7,772 nt of DNA from Bacteriovoracaceae bacterium. GTDB taxonomy: Bacteria; Bdellovibrionota; Bacteriovoracia; Bacteriovoracales; Bacteriovoracaceae. Position numbers and translations under genes: made by a program. Where the stretch lies: positions 1-7,772 of the forward strand of contig JAKLJM010000093.1 of the NCBI GenBank assembly GCA_023151145.1, written 5' to 3'. A model generated the notes under the pieces. That model had not been told where the DNA came from, did not search any database, and saw only the letters and a program-made list of their open reading frames with translations. Positions 1 through 5,271 of the stretch are shown here, one piece after another. Each line of letters begins with the position of its first letter. Within the stretch, counting starts at the first letter, position 1.

Positions 1-353
1 ACAGTGATGTTCGCCATTTTGCAGAATTAACCGGGGATCATAATCCAGTACATCTTTTCGATGAAGAAGCAAAAAAACTTGGCTTTAAGTCTCGCATTGC
101 CCATGGAATGCTCTCTGCTTCTTTTTTCTCGGCCATTTTGGCCAATAAATTCCCAGGGCCAGGCGCCATCTACTTAGGACAAAGTATCAAATTTCATGCA
201 CCGGTGTATTTAAATGAAGAATTGACCTATGAATTAGAAGTTATAGCTCAAAAAGAAGGTAAACCAATATTTACAATATCAACCGTAATCAAAAATAGTT
301 TAAATGAAATCTTAGTTTCAGGAGAAGCAGTGATCAGGGCACCAAAAAATTAA
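1..353 (+). CDS. phaJ: MaoC/PhaJ-type (R)-specific enoyl-CoA hydratase, 5' end missing
   Basis: The open frame runs in from the left edge, with its first full codon at base 3, so the ATG at 108 is internal and not the start. The visible 116 residues form a hot-dog-fold hydratase domain. The hydratase-2 motif T-G-D-H-N-P-V-H lies at visible residues 10-17, carrying the catalytic Asp (12) and His (17). Further on are H-G-M-L and I-Y-L-G-Q-S, which match the pattern I know for PhaJ of Aeromonas caviae (about 134 residues). By that comparison only about 20 N-terminal residues are lost. Members hydrate trans-2-enoyl-CoA to (R)-3-hydroxyacyl-CoA in the cytoplasm, linking beta-oxidation or fatty-acid synthesis to other uses; MaoC-domain proteins can also serve other acyl-CoA pathways. 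No polyhydroxyalkanoate synthase is visible, so the pathway is open. The stop codon overlaps that of the convergent response regulator gene. The family is secure; the symbol is by similarity only. Confidence 0.9.
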   Translation, partial: SDVRHFAELTGDHNPVHLFDEEAKKLGFKSRIAHGMLSASFFSAILANKFPGPGAIYLGQSIKFHAPVYLNEELTYELEVIAQKEGKPIFTISTVIKNSLNEILVSGEAVIRAPKN

Positions 354-360
354 TTTTTTG
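343..360. repeat. Perfect 18-bp palindrome over two convergent stop codons
   Basis: CAAAAAATTAATTTTTTG is its own reverse complement. Its centre, TTAA at 350-353, supplies the TAA stop of the hydratase on the plus strand (351-353) and the TAA stop of the response regulator on the minus strand (350-352). Each transcript would carry an A-run followed by a U-run across the shared stop. An all A-U hairpin this small is weak, so a role as a bidirectional terminator is possible but unproven. No better terminator is visible between the two genes. Confidence 0.6.
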
Positions 361-880
361 CAGGCGAGTATTTTTTCAACATCCGCTGTAAGCTCTGACG
401 ATGTAGCCCCAACACCTTCGCAGCTTGAGAAATATTACCTTGATGTCGATTAAGGATAAATTCAATGTACTCTCTTTCCTTTTCTGCCAAAGTTAATTCT
501 TTCACATTTTTTTCATTATCATTTAATAAAACTTCCGTATCATCAAAAAGTGTTTCGATTAACACATCAAAGGAAATTGGTTTTGTTAAATATTGATGAG
601 CTCCTAACTTAATGGCTTCAACAGCAGTAGCAATCGAACCAAATCCCGTTAACATAATGACCTTCATTTCTGCATGGAGGGCCTTTAAACTTTGGATAAC
701 ATCTAACCCATTTTCTTGCGCAATTCTTAAATCGACAACCGCATGTGAAAAACTGGATATCGTCTCTAGACTTAAATCCTTTAAGGACGAAATTCCAACT
801 GCTTCGATATGCAAATCTGCAAAGTGAATAATCAATGTCTGACGGAAGACTTCATCGTCATCAACAATAAGAATTTTCAT
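350..880 (-). CDS. regA: RegA/PrrA/ActR-like response regulator with Fis-type HTH
   Basis: This cytoplasmic DNA-binding response regulator has 176 residues, close to the length of RegA/PrrA proteins. The receiver domain (about 1-115) has the acidic pair Asp7/Asp8, phospho-acceptor Asp50, switch Thr78 and Lys100-Pro101, so all the usual phosphorylation residues are present. The C-terminus (about 130-172) is a Fis-like helix-turn-helix with G-N-I-S-Q-A-A-K-V-L-G-L-H-R-Q-S-L-Q-R-M-L, very close to the RegA signature G-N-x-S-x-x-A-x-x-L-x-x-H-R-x-x-L-Q-R. There is no sigma54-interaction AAA domain, which separates it from NtrC-type regulators. Its ATG overlaps the kinase stop codon (ATGA, 880-877), indicating translational coupling and a cognate pair. 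In proteobacteria RegA controls respiration, photosynthesis and redox genes. Here the divergent operon at 2257 and its own operon are the nearest candidate targets (inference). Confidence 0.93.
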   Translation of the reverse strand: MKILIVDDDEVFRQTLIIHFADLHIEAVGISSLKDLSLETISSFSHAVVDLRIAQENGLDVIQSLKALHAEMKVIMLTGFGSIATAVEAIKLGAHQYLTKPISFDVLIETLFDDTEVLLNDNEKNVKELTLAEKEREYIEFILNRHQGNISQAAKVLGLHRQSLQRMLKKYSPAKN

Positions 881-2115
881 TTTTTATCCTGTTGCTGAAA
901 TAAAGGAAACAGTAACATAACCTCTGCTTCATTCTTTGCAGTGTTGCTGAGATGAATTTCTCCACGGCTTAAAAGCATAAAATTATAGGCATTAAATAAA
1001 CCAAGACCATTACCATTTTTTTTAAATGTCAAAAATGGTTCTCCAAAATGATTAAGTACTTTCTCAGGAAAAATTTCACCAGAATTACGACATTTAATTT
1101 CAACGAATCTATTGGTCACTATCGCGAGCTTCAAGAATATATCTCCACTATCCCCAGCAGCTTCACGAGCATTTTCCAAAATATCTATAAACGTTCTTCT
1201 TAGACTGGCTTCATGAACTTCAATCAGCATCTCTTCTTTATCATTCAAATCTTCAAAGATGATTCGATCATCAACTAGTTGCAACAATAGATCCCTTACA
1301 TTAACAATTGCAGTTTTTTGTTCTTCGAGATGAGTTAAGGTCAGTTCTTTAAGCGAATTTTCAATTCGCTCTATCGCCTTTTGAGACAACGAAACACTAT
1401 CTGCTAAATACTCTTGTTTACCGGCCAATCTTTCTAAATTTATTTTTAAAGAGTTTAAAGGTGTTGCTATTTCGTGACAAAAACCTGAAGTCATAGAGCC
1501 AACGACCTTTAATTGATCCATTCTTCCTTGGGCATTTTTAATTTGTTCTAATTTCGTTCTATTCTTCTGCGCATTCACCAAAACAAAATTAAGGGCCAAC
1601 CAAATAATAAAAGTTGTAAAAGTTTGAGCAATTAATGTTTCTGCAGGGATCGAAAAAGTTGAATTAAGTGGAAAACAATAAAGAAAATACATTAAAGCAA
1701 AATTTGAGATGAGTAAGAAAGTATTTCTTATTATATCTAGGGCATAAACACCCAAGATAAAAGGAACTAGCAGAAAAGAAATTAATGGTTTCTGACTAAT
1801 CCCCATTAAATACAATGTAGCGAAAACCAATAGTAAATCAAATGAGATTTGTGCTAATAAAAAATTTGATGCTAAATTATTTTTTTCCGAAATTTTTAAA
1901 GAAGTTGCTACATTAAATAAAACAGCTCCCAAAACTAGAAGTAAAAAATAAGTGTATTGATTGCTATTAACTTCACCAAGAAAATAACCTACAAAATTTC
2001 CCAATAAAATAACGAGAGCAAATCCCCATCGTAAGCGATAAAAAATAACCACTTTTTCAATTGATTCTGCACTAAATATTTTTTCTGAAAATAAGAGTTC
2101 TTTTACAACGTTCAC
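877..2115 (-). CDS. regB: RegB/PrrB-like membrane sensor histidine kinase
   Basis: This 412-residue inner-membrane kinase probably phosphorylates the regulator encoded just downstream. About six hydrophobic segments (roughly 29-47, 55-72, 84-104, 109-127, 131-149, 162-181) precede a cytoplasmic kinase core. The H-box has His214 in C-H-E-I-A-T-P-L, the N-box has Asn315 (L-E-N-A-R-E-A-A), and the ATP lid ends in G-N-G-L-G-L-F (368-374) after a G-E-P-F-L-T-F-K stretch typical of RegB. The G1 box is altered: N-S-G-E (344-347) stands where D-x-G-x-G is usual. The RegB heptapeptide GGxxNPF in the membrane domain aligns with G-I-S-Q-K-P-L (105-111), and the redox cysteine after the H-box aligns with Ile251, so both classical sensing elements look lost. 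Cys213 directly precedes the phospho-histidine. The start is GTG, with AGAGGA six bases upstream; the upstream frame contains no ATG before a stop. It is the first gene of the two-gene operon. Confidence 0.9.
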   Translation of the reverse strand: MNVVKELLFSEKIFSAESIEKVVIFYRLRWGFALVILLGNFVGYFLGEVNSNQYTYFLLLVLGAVLFNVATSLKISEKNNLASNFLLAQISFDLLLVFATLYLMGISQKPLISFLLVPFILGVYALDIIRNTFLLISNFALMYFLYCFPLNSTFSIPAETLIAQTFTTFIIWLALNFVLVNAQKNRTKLEQIKNAQGRMDQLKVVGSMTSGFCHEIATPLNSLKINLERLAGKQEYLADSVSLSQKAIERIENSLKELTLTHLEEQKTAIVNVRDLLLQLVDDRIIFEDLNDKEEMLIEVHEASLRRTFIDILENAREAAGDSGDIFLKLAIVTNRFVEIKCRNSGEIFPEKVLNHFGEPFLTFKKNGNGLGLFNAYNFMLLSRGEIHLSNTAKNEAEVMLLFPLFQQQDKK

Positions 2116-2256
2116 TTCTTGTCCTCTTTTCTGTACATACCAAAAAGAAGGCTAGTCGTCGACGATCCAAACTCTCAGTGCAACAAAATGTGGCACTTAC
2201 ATTTGCTTTTTTTTGCAGTAATTAAACTCTATGACACCATCACATAAGGGGCTTAT
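2116..2256. promoter_or_regulatory. Divergent regulatory region with candidate operators
   Basis: These 141 bases separate the kinase-regulator operon (-) from the envelope operon (+) and must hold promoters for both. A perfect 10-bp palindrome, TCGTCGACGA, lies at 2156-2165, about 40 bases before the kinase start. A dyad AGTGC-N11-GCACT spans 2177-2197. Two TTTGC repeats lie ten bases apart (2202-2206, 2212-2216) around a T8 tract. No good sigma70 -35/-10 pair is visible in either direction, which would fit activator-dependent promoters. A weak minus-strand -10 candidate, TATGTA (2139-2134), would put the palindrome near -35. RegA family sites are described as C/G-rich interrupted repeats resembling GCGGC-N5-GTCGC; the palindrome shares only the GTCG core. 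AAGGGG at 2246-2251 is the ribosome binding site for the gene at 2257. The function as a shared control region is inferred from position. Confidence 0.6.
2122..2127 (-). promoter_or_regulatory. Ribosome binding site fixing the GTG start of the kinase
   Basis: On the minus strand this reads AGAGGA and ends six bases before the GTG at 2115-2113. The same frame stays open upstream only to a TAG at 2154-2152, with no ATG, GTG or TTG in between, so the GTG is the only credible start. Confidence 0.75.
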
Positions 2257-2673
2257 ATGTATTTAAAGTTAGTTGCCAGTCTACTACTTGCGTCATCACT
2301 ATTTTATTCTACTAATACGAAAGCTGAATGCTTATCAGAGCTAAGTATGCCCAAATCTAATATTTGTGTGAGCCTTCAATGGAATTATGGACCATTTTTG
2401 AATCAATATAATGAGGCAACTGTTACGTTGAATGCCTTAGACGCCGAAAAGGAAATCAAAACCGAGAAAATAACTATTTTTCCCTGGATGGTAATGCCAA
2501 ATCATCAACATGGCTCACGCCCAGTGCATATACAAATTCTCAGAGAGCATGAATTCAAAGTAGAAAAGATTTATTTTATGGGTGGTATGATGGGTTACTG
2601 GTTGATTAAAATTCAAAACCTAAAGCCTGACAACTCTATAATTGAAGAAGTAAATTATCGAGTGAATTTCTAA
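2257..2673 (+). CDS. Secreted YtkA/FixH-like protein, His/Met-rich, possible metal binder
   Basis: This 138-residue protein has an N-terminal signal peptide (Lys4, hydrophobic 5-17, probable cleavage after T-K-A at residue 23), so the mature form is periplasmic. The mature domain of about 115 residues looks like a YtkA/FixH-type beta-sandwich. Its core motif W-M-V-M-P-N-H-Q-H-G-S-R-P-V-H-I (77-92) is followed by F-M-G-G-M-M-G-Y-W-L-I (107-117). Met78, Met80, His83, His85, His91, Met108, Met111 and Met112 form a concentration of soft ligands such as copper sites use; metal binding is inference. Cys25 and Cys37 could form a disulfide. It is the first gene of a four-gene operon, with a good AAGGGG site five bases before the ATG. 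Its TAA shares one base with the next ATG (TAATG). It resembles the lipoprotein two genes downstream over the His/Met motif. The family call is moderately secure; the biochemical role is unknown. Confidence 0.8.
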   Translation: MYLKLVASLLLASSLFYSTNTKAECLSELSMPKSNICVSLQWNYGPFLNQYNEATVTLNALDAEKEIKTEKITIFPWMVMPNHQHGSRPVHIQILREHEFKVEKIYFMGGMMGYWLIKIQNLKPDNSIIEEVNYRVNF

Positions 2674-3203
2674 TGAAAATATTTACCTCCATTTTATTTC
2701 TCTATTTGAGTCTTTCACCTGTCTTTGGAAGTTTAAATAAAGTCTTAAATGAAGAATCGGCACAAAAAATCTTAAATCAAGATAAATCATTTTCTGTCAT
2801 CATATTTATGAATCGAATGTGTCCTTGTACTAATCACAATATCGAGTATCTAAATGATCTAAGTAAAAAATATGGGCAGATTCATTTCCAAGGAGTTCAC
2901 GCCGTTAAAAACACAAAAGATGAACTTGTCATTGAATATAAAAAATCTAAAAATTTGAATTTTAATTTAATAAATGACAACAATTTAATGTTAGCAGATG
3001 AACTAGAGGCCAATAGAACACCACAAGTTTTTATTATTAACAATCAAAGTAAAAAAATCCTATATGTCGGGGGTGTGACTGATCGAACGAACCCCATCAG
3101 CGCTGAAAATCATTTCCTTAAAAAAGCTTTAGAAGAAATTGAAGCTACTCAAAACTTACCCCCTACAACTCATCGTTCATTAGGATGCGCCATTGTACGT
3201 TAA
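2673..3203 (+). CDS. Periplasmic thioredoxin-fold (redoxin-like) protein with CPC motif
   Basis: This protein has 176 residues with a signal peptide (Lys2, hydrophobic 3-15, probable cleavage after V-F-G at 19). The thioredoxin fold is shown by the beta strand S-V-I-I-F-M followed by C-P-C (Cys50, Cys52) at the active-site position, and by the cis-proline loop R-T-P-Q-V-F-I (115-121, Pro117). A G-G-V-T-D-R segment (133-138) and a C-terminal S-L-G-C-A-I (169-174) give a third cysteine, Cys172. The motif is C-x-C, not C-x-x-C, so a standard thioredoxin disulfide exchange cannot be assumed; peroxiredoxin-like, metal-binding or Cys50/52-Cys172 relay chemistry are alternatives. No Sco-type C-x-x-x-C is seen. 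Start and stop overlap both neighbours (one base upstream, 11 bases downstream), so it is translated as part of the operon. It sits between two YtkA-like proteins, which suggests a partner role in thiol or metal chemistry in the periplasm (inference). Confidence 0.87.
   Translation: MKIFTSILFLYLSLSPVFGSLNKVLNEESAQKILNQDKSFSVIIFMNRMCPCTNHNIEYLNDLSKKYGQIHFQGVHAVKNTKDELVIEYKKSKNLNFNLINDNNLMLADELEANRTPQVFIINNQSKKILYVGGVTDRTNPISAENHFLKKALEEIEATQNLPPTTHRSLGCAIVR
3181..3185 (+). promoter_or_regulatory. Ribosome binding site supporting a TTG start
   Basis: TAGGA lies inside the end of the thioredoxin-fold gene, seven bases before the TTG at 3193. The next in-frame start is the ATG at codon 11, which would leave only six residues before the lipobox cysteine, too short for a lipoprotein signal peptide. 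The TTG is therefore preferred. Confidence 0.65.
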
Positions 3204-3621
3204 GATTTTTATTATTGGATTGATGTTATTTTTCCTTGGATGCGGGAAACCTCCCGTACTAAATCGTATTTCCGAAAAGAATATCTTTGGTCAAATCACA
3301 CAAATGAATCAAGAAAAATTTCCGAGTACCCAACTAGAATTTTCATTAAAGTGGTTAGTGCCTCCAAGCCTAGAAAGCTTAAGTACTGTAGAAATCAATT
3401 TCAATACAAACCTACCGAAACAATATCTATTAGAAGCAGAAATTGTCATGAAAGAGCATGGCCATGGCTCAAGCCCAATTGTTATTGAATACAGCCTTGA
3501 AAGAAATAGCATAAAACTATCTGAACTTTCTTTTTTTATGACTGGAAAGTGGACGCTCATTTTAACCGTAAAGGAACATAACCAAACTATAGACCAATGG
3601 GAAAAAGATATTTATTTATAA
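3193..3621 (+). CDS. YtkA/FixH-like lipoprotein with HGHG motif
   Basis: This 142-residue protein starts at TTG; its first 11 bases overlap the preceding gene. Lys4 and a hydrophobic run lead to F-L-G-C, a lipobox with Cys17 as the lipidated residue, so the protein is a membrane-anchored periplasmic lipoprotein. The domain carries I-V-M-K-E-H-G-H-G-S-S-P-I-V-I (84-98) and then F-F-M-T-G-K-W-T-L (114-122). These match, spacing included, the V-M-P-N-H-Q-H-G-S-R-P-V-H-I and F-M-G-G-M-M-G-Y-W-L-I stretches of the protein at 2257, so the two are likely paralogs flanking the thioredoxin-fold gene. Met86, His89, His91 and Met116 are candidate metal ligands; binding is unproven. YtkA of Bacillus and FixH of cbb3-oxidase operons are the nearest named domain types I can offer. 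The last 25 bases overlap the next gene in another frame. Other long frames through this region (for example 3240-3488 + and 3309-3560 -) are shadows. Confidence 0.8.
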   Translation: MYVKIFIIGLMLFFLGCGKPPVLNRISEKNIFGQITQMNQEKFPSTQLEFSLKWLVPPSLESLSTVEINFNTNLPKQYLLEAEIVMKEHGHGSSPIVIEYSLERNSIKLSELSFFMTGKWTLILTVKEHNQTIDQWEKDIYL

Positions 3622-4451
3622 TTATATTTTTTGTTACTAATTCACTCCATGCAGCTTCTTGTTGTGGTGGCGGGGGTAGCTCAAGTTTAATCATTATTGC
3701 TGATAATTTAAGTGAACTTTCTATAAGTTCAACTTTTCGAAACAATATTGGTGAATCGACATCTGGTGGAGAAGGAAATTTTTATCCAAGTAGCGTGAAG
3801 GACCACACCTACATCCACCTGCTCGAATACAAATCTATGTTTAGTGAGAAATGGCAAACGGGACACTCACTAAGTTTTATTCAAAAAAATTTATCTAAAA
3901 ACGGAAAATCTGCTAGTTTTAATCATCTTGGAGATTATAGCTTTGCCTTGAATTATGAAACTGTTTCTAATTACAGTTATACTTTATGGCCTAGAATCTT
4001 TTTGGGTTTACGTTTTAATATTCCTTTTGGTAACAATCTCTATCATTCTTCAAAAGATCTCAATGCTGACGTTGTTGGTAATGGCTATTATCAGTTTGGC
4101 CCAAGCCTGATCCTAGCAAAAGATGGTTATTTATTTTCCTTATTACCAACTTATTCTCCTGCTCAAGATGGAATTCCTCATTTTTTTCTTATCAGCCTCA
4201 GCCTTTCAAAGTCATATGTTTTTGATGAGTGGAGTGTTGCTCCTTTAACTAGGTGGAATTTCACCAGTAATAAAGAAAATCTTGCAAAAAAAATTCAAAA
4301 CTGGGATCTAGGGATAACGTTTAGTTACTTATTTAATACACTTTATTCTCTAGATATTGGTTACACCGACAATACTCTTCTTGGAAAGAGTATCAATGCT
4401 CCATTGGCACGTGAAGTAATGGTTAAAATAAACTGGAGTGAGAATCTATAA
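3597..4451 (+). CDS. Probable outer-membrane beta-barrel with Cys-Cys-Gly-rich mature N-terminus
   Basis: This 284-residue protein has a clear signal peptide: Lys3-Arg4, hydrophobic 5-13, cleavage probably after L-H-A at 19. The mature protein opens A-S-C-C-G-G-G-G-S-S-S (20-30). The rest is a series of amphipathic strands rich in Tyr, Phe, Ser and Asn with alternating polar/apolar pattern. The segment V-V-G-N-G-Y-Y-Q-F-G-P-S-L (159-171), followed by S-L-L-P-T-Y-S-P-A-Q-D-G (181-192), resembles strands of transporter/MetA-pathway-type outer-membrane proteins. I count roughly 10-12 possible strands. The C-terminus ends W-S-E-N-L, without the usual terminal Phe. Cys22 could be lipidated, though A-A-S-C is a poor lipobox. 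The ATG overlaps the upstream lipoprotein gene by 25 bases and has no clear ribosome site, so coupled translation is likely. It is the last gene of the operon. Function is unknown; export or uptake of a ligand handled by the three upstream proteins is speculation. Confidence 0.78.
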   Translation: MGKRYLFIIIFFVTNSLHAASCCGGGGSSSLIIIADNLSELSISSTFRNNIGESTSGGEGNFYPSSVKDHTYIHLLEYKSMFSEKWQTGHSLSFIQKNLSKNGKSASFNHLGDYSFALNYETVSNYSYTLWPRIFLGLRFNIPFGNNLYHSSKDLNADVVGNGYYQFGPSLILAKDGYLFSLLPTYSPAQDGIPHFFLISLSLSKSYVFDEWSVAPLTRWNFTSNKENLAKKIQNWDLGITFSYLFNTLYSLDIGYTDNTLLGKSINAPLAREVMVKINWSENL

Positions 4452-5193
4452 AACCAATCACTTCTAGTAACTCCTGATCTAAGCCACATTCAATAACAAG
4501 TGATGTTTGATTTTTTGGATGAGGACATTGTATCTTCGATGCCTGTAAAAAAATTCTAGTAAAATTTAATTCCTTACTAAAAATTTCATTCATCTTTTCA
4601 TCTCCATGAAGAATGTCTCCAACAATCGCATGACCAATCATTTTAAAATGCCGTCTTATTTGATGGTTTCGACCAGTTTGAATTTGTATTTTAATTAAAC
4701 TAAAACGATCTTTAATGGTTGAGATACGCTGATAAGTAGTTTTGGATTCTCGCAACATTCCTTTGGCATCCTCTAAAGGAAATTCAATCACACCACTCTC
4801 AGGTGTAATACCAATGACTAAAGCCGTATACTCTTTCAGGAAGTCTGCTTGATGCCAATTCTCTTTTATTTTTTTTGCTATTTTTTTATCTAAGGCAAAT
4901 ATAACAATTCCTGAAACCGGCCGGTCTAAACGATGAATGGGGTACAAATATTGGCCGGATTGCCATTTCACTAACTTTAAAAGATTTTTTTTCTCTGGAT
5001 CAAGATCGTTTATGGGATGAACAAGAATTCCTGCTGGCTTATTAACGACAATTAAAAACTCATCTCGAAAAAGCACGGTGACGCTTGGATCAGCATAGAA
5101 ATCTTTGGGCGCTAATTCTTCGTTCCAATTCAATGGCGTCTCAAAGGCACGTGCAATTTTTGGTGAGATATTATTTGGCGATTTGTTCTTCAT
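4423..5193 (-). CDS. truC: RluA-family pseudouridine synthase, TruC-like
   Basis: This 256-residue cytoplasmic enzyme isomerises uridine to pseudouridine in RNA. The catalytic motif is H-R-L-D-R-P-V-S-G (87-95) with Asp90. An upstream V-N-K-P-A-G-I-L-V-H-P (50-60) and a downstream G-R-N-H-Q-I-R-R-H (174-182) ending in I-V-G-D-I-L-H-G-D (190-198) complete the RluA fold. The combination H-R-L-D-R-P-x-S-G plus G-R-x-H-Q-x-R-R-H and x-x-G-D-x-x-H-G-D resembles E. coli TruC, which modifies U65 of tRNAs and has about 260 residues. There is no N-terminal S4 domain. Compared with TruC it has about 37 extra N-terminal residues, and the ribosome site before the ATG is weak (AGCAAG); a GTG at codon 40 is a possible but unsupported alternative start. 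A possible -10, TATCAT, lies only about ten bases before the ATG, implying a very short leader. Its 3' end overlaps the convergent barrel gene by 29 bases. The subfamily is likely; the exact target is inferred. Confidence 0.9.
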   Translation of the reverse strand: MKNKSPNNISPKIARAFETPLNWNEELAPKDFYADPSVTVLFRDEFLIVVNKPAGILVHPINDLDPEKKNLLKLVKWQSGQYLYPIHRLDRPVSGIVIFALDKKIAKKIKENWHQADFLKEYTALVIGITPESGVIEFPLEDAKGMLRESKTTYQRISTIKDRFSLIKIQIQTGRNHQIRRHFKMIGHAIVGDILHGDEKMNEIFSKELNFTRIFLQASKIQCPHPKNQTSLVIECGLDQELLEVIGFIDSHSSLF

Positions 5194-5232
5194 CTTGCTG
5201 AAAATGATAAGTCACACTTTGAAAAAAAGGCA

Positions 5233-5268
5233 TAAAAAAACCTTCTCGAAAGAAGGTTGTTTTATTTT
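5233..5268 (-). terminator. Rho-independent terminator behind tRNA-Leu
   Basis: An 8-bp perfect stem AACCTTCT/AGAAGGTT (5239-5246 and 5251-5258) closes a CGAA tetraloop. On the minus strand it is followed by a run of seven T (5240-5234 on the complement). The A-run and T-run on either side can extend the stem past a one-base bulge, making the element symmetrical. It lies just after the tRNA 3' end and before the pseudouridine synthase start, so it insulates that gene from tRNA transcription. Confidence 0.85.
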
Positions 5269-5271
5269 TTT

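Noticed and set aside
108..353. Complete 81-residue protein starting at ATG 108
   Set aside because: The same frame is open to the left edge and encodes the hydratase catalytic motif before this ATG, so the ATG is internal.
612..827. 71-residue plus-strand frame
   Set aside because: It lies wholly antisense to the response regulator, which has full catalytic motifs; no domain or ribosome site supports it.
2191..2206. Sigma54 -24/-12 promoter upstream of the 2257 operon (TGGCAC ... TTTGC)
   Set aside because: The two boxes look right, but GG and GC are 13 bases apart, start to start, where sigma54 needs 12. The adjacent regulator also lacks a sigma54-interacting AAA domain.
3240..3488. 82-residue plus-strand frame and the 83-residue minus-strand frame at 3309-3560
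   Set aside because: Both overlap the YtkA-like lipoprotein gene, which has a signal peptide, lipobox and a motif shared with its paralog; the alternatives show none of these.
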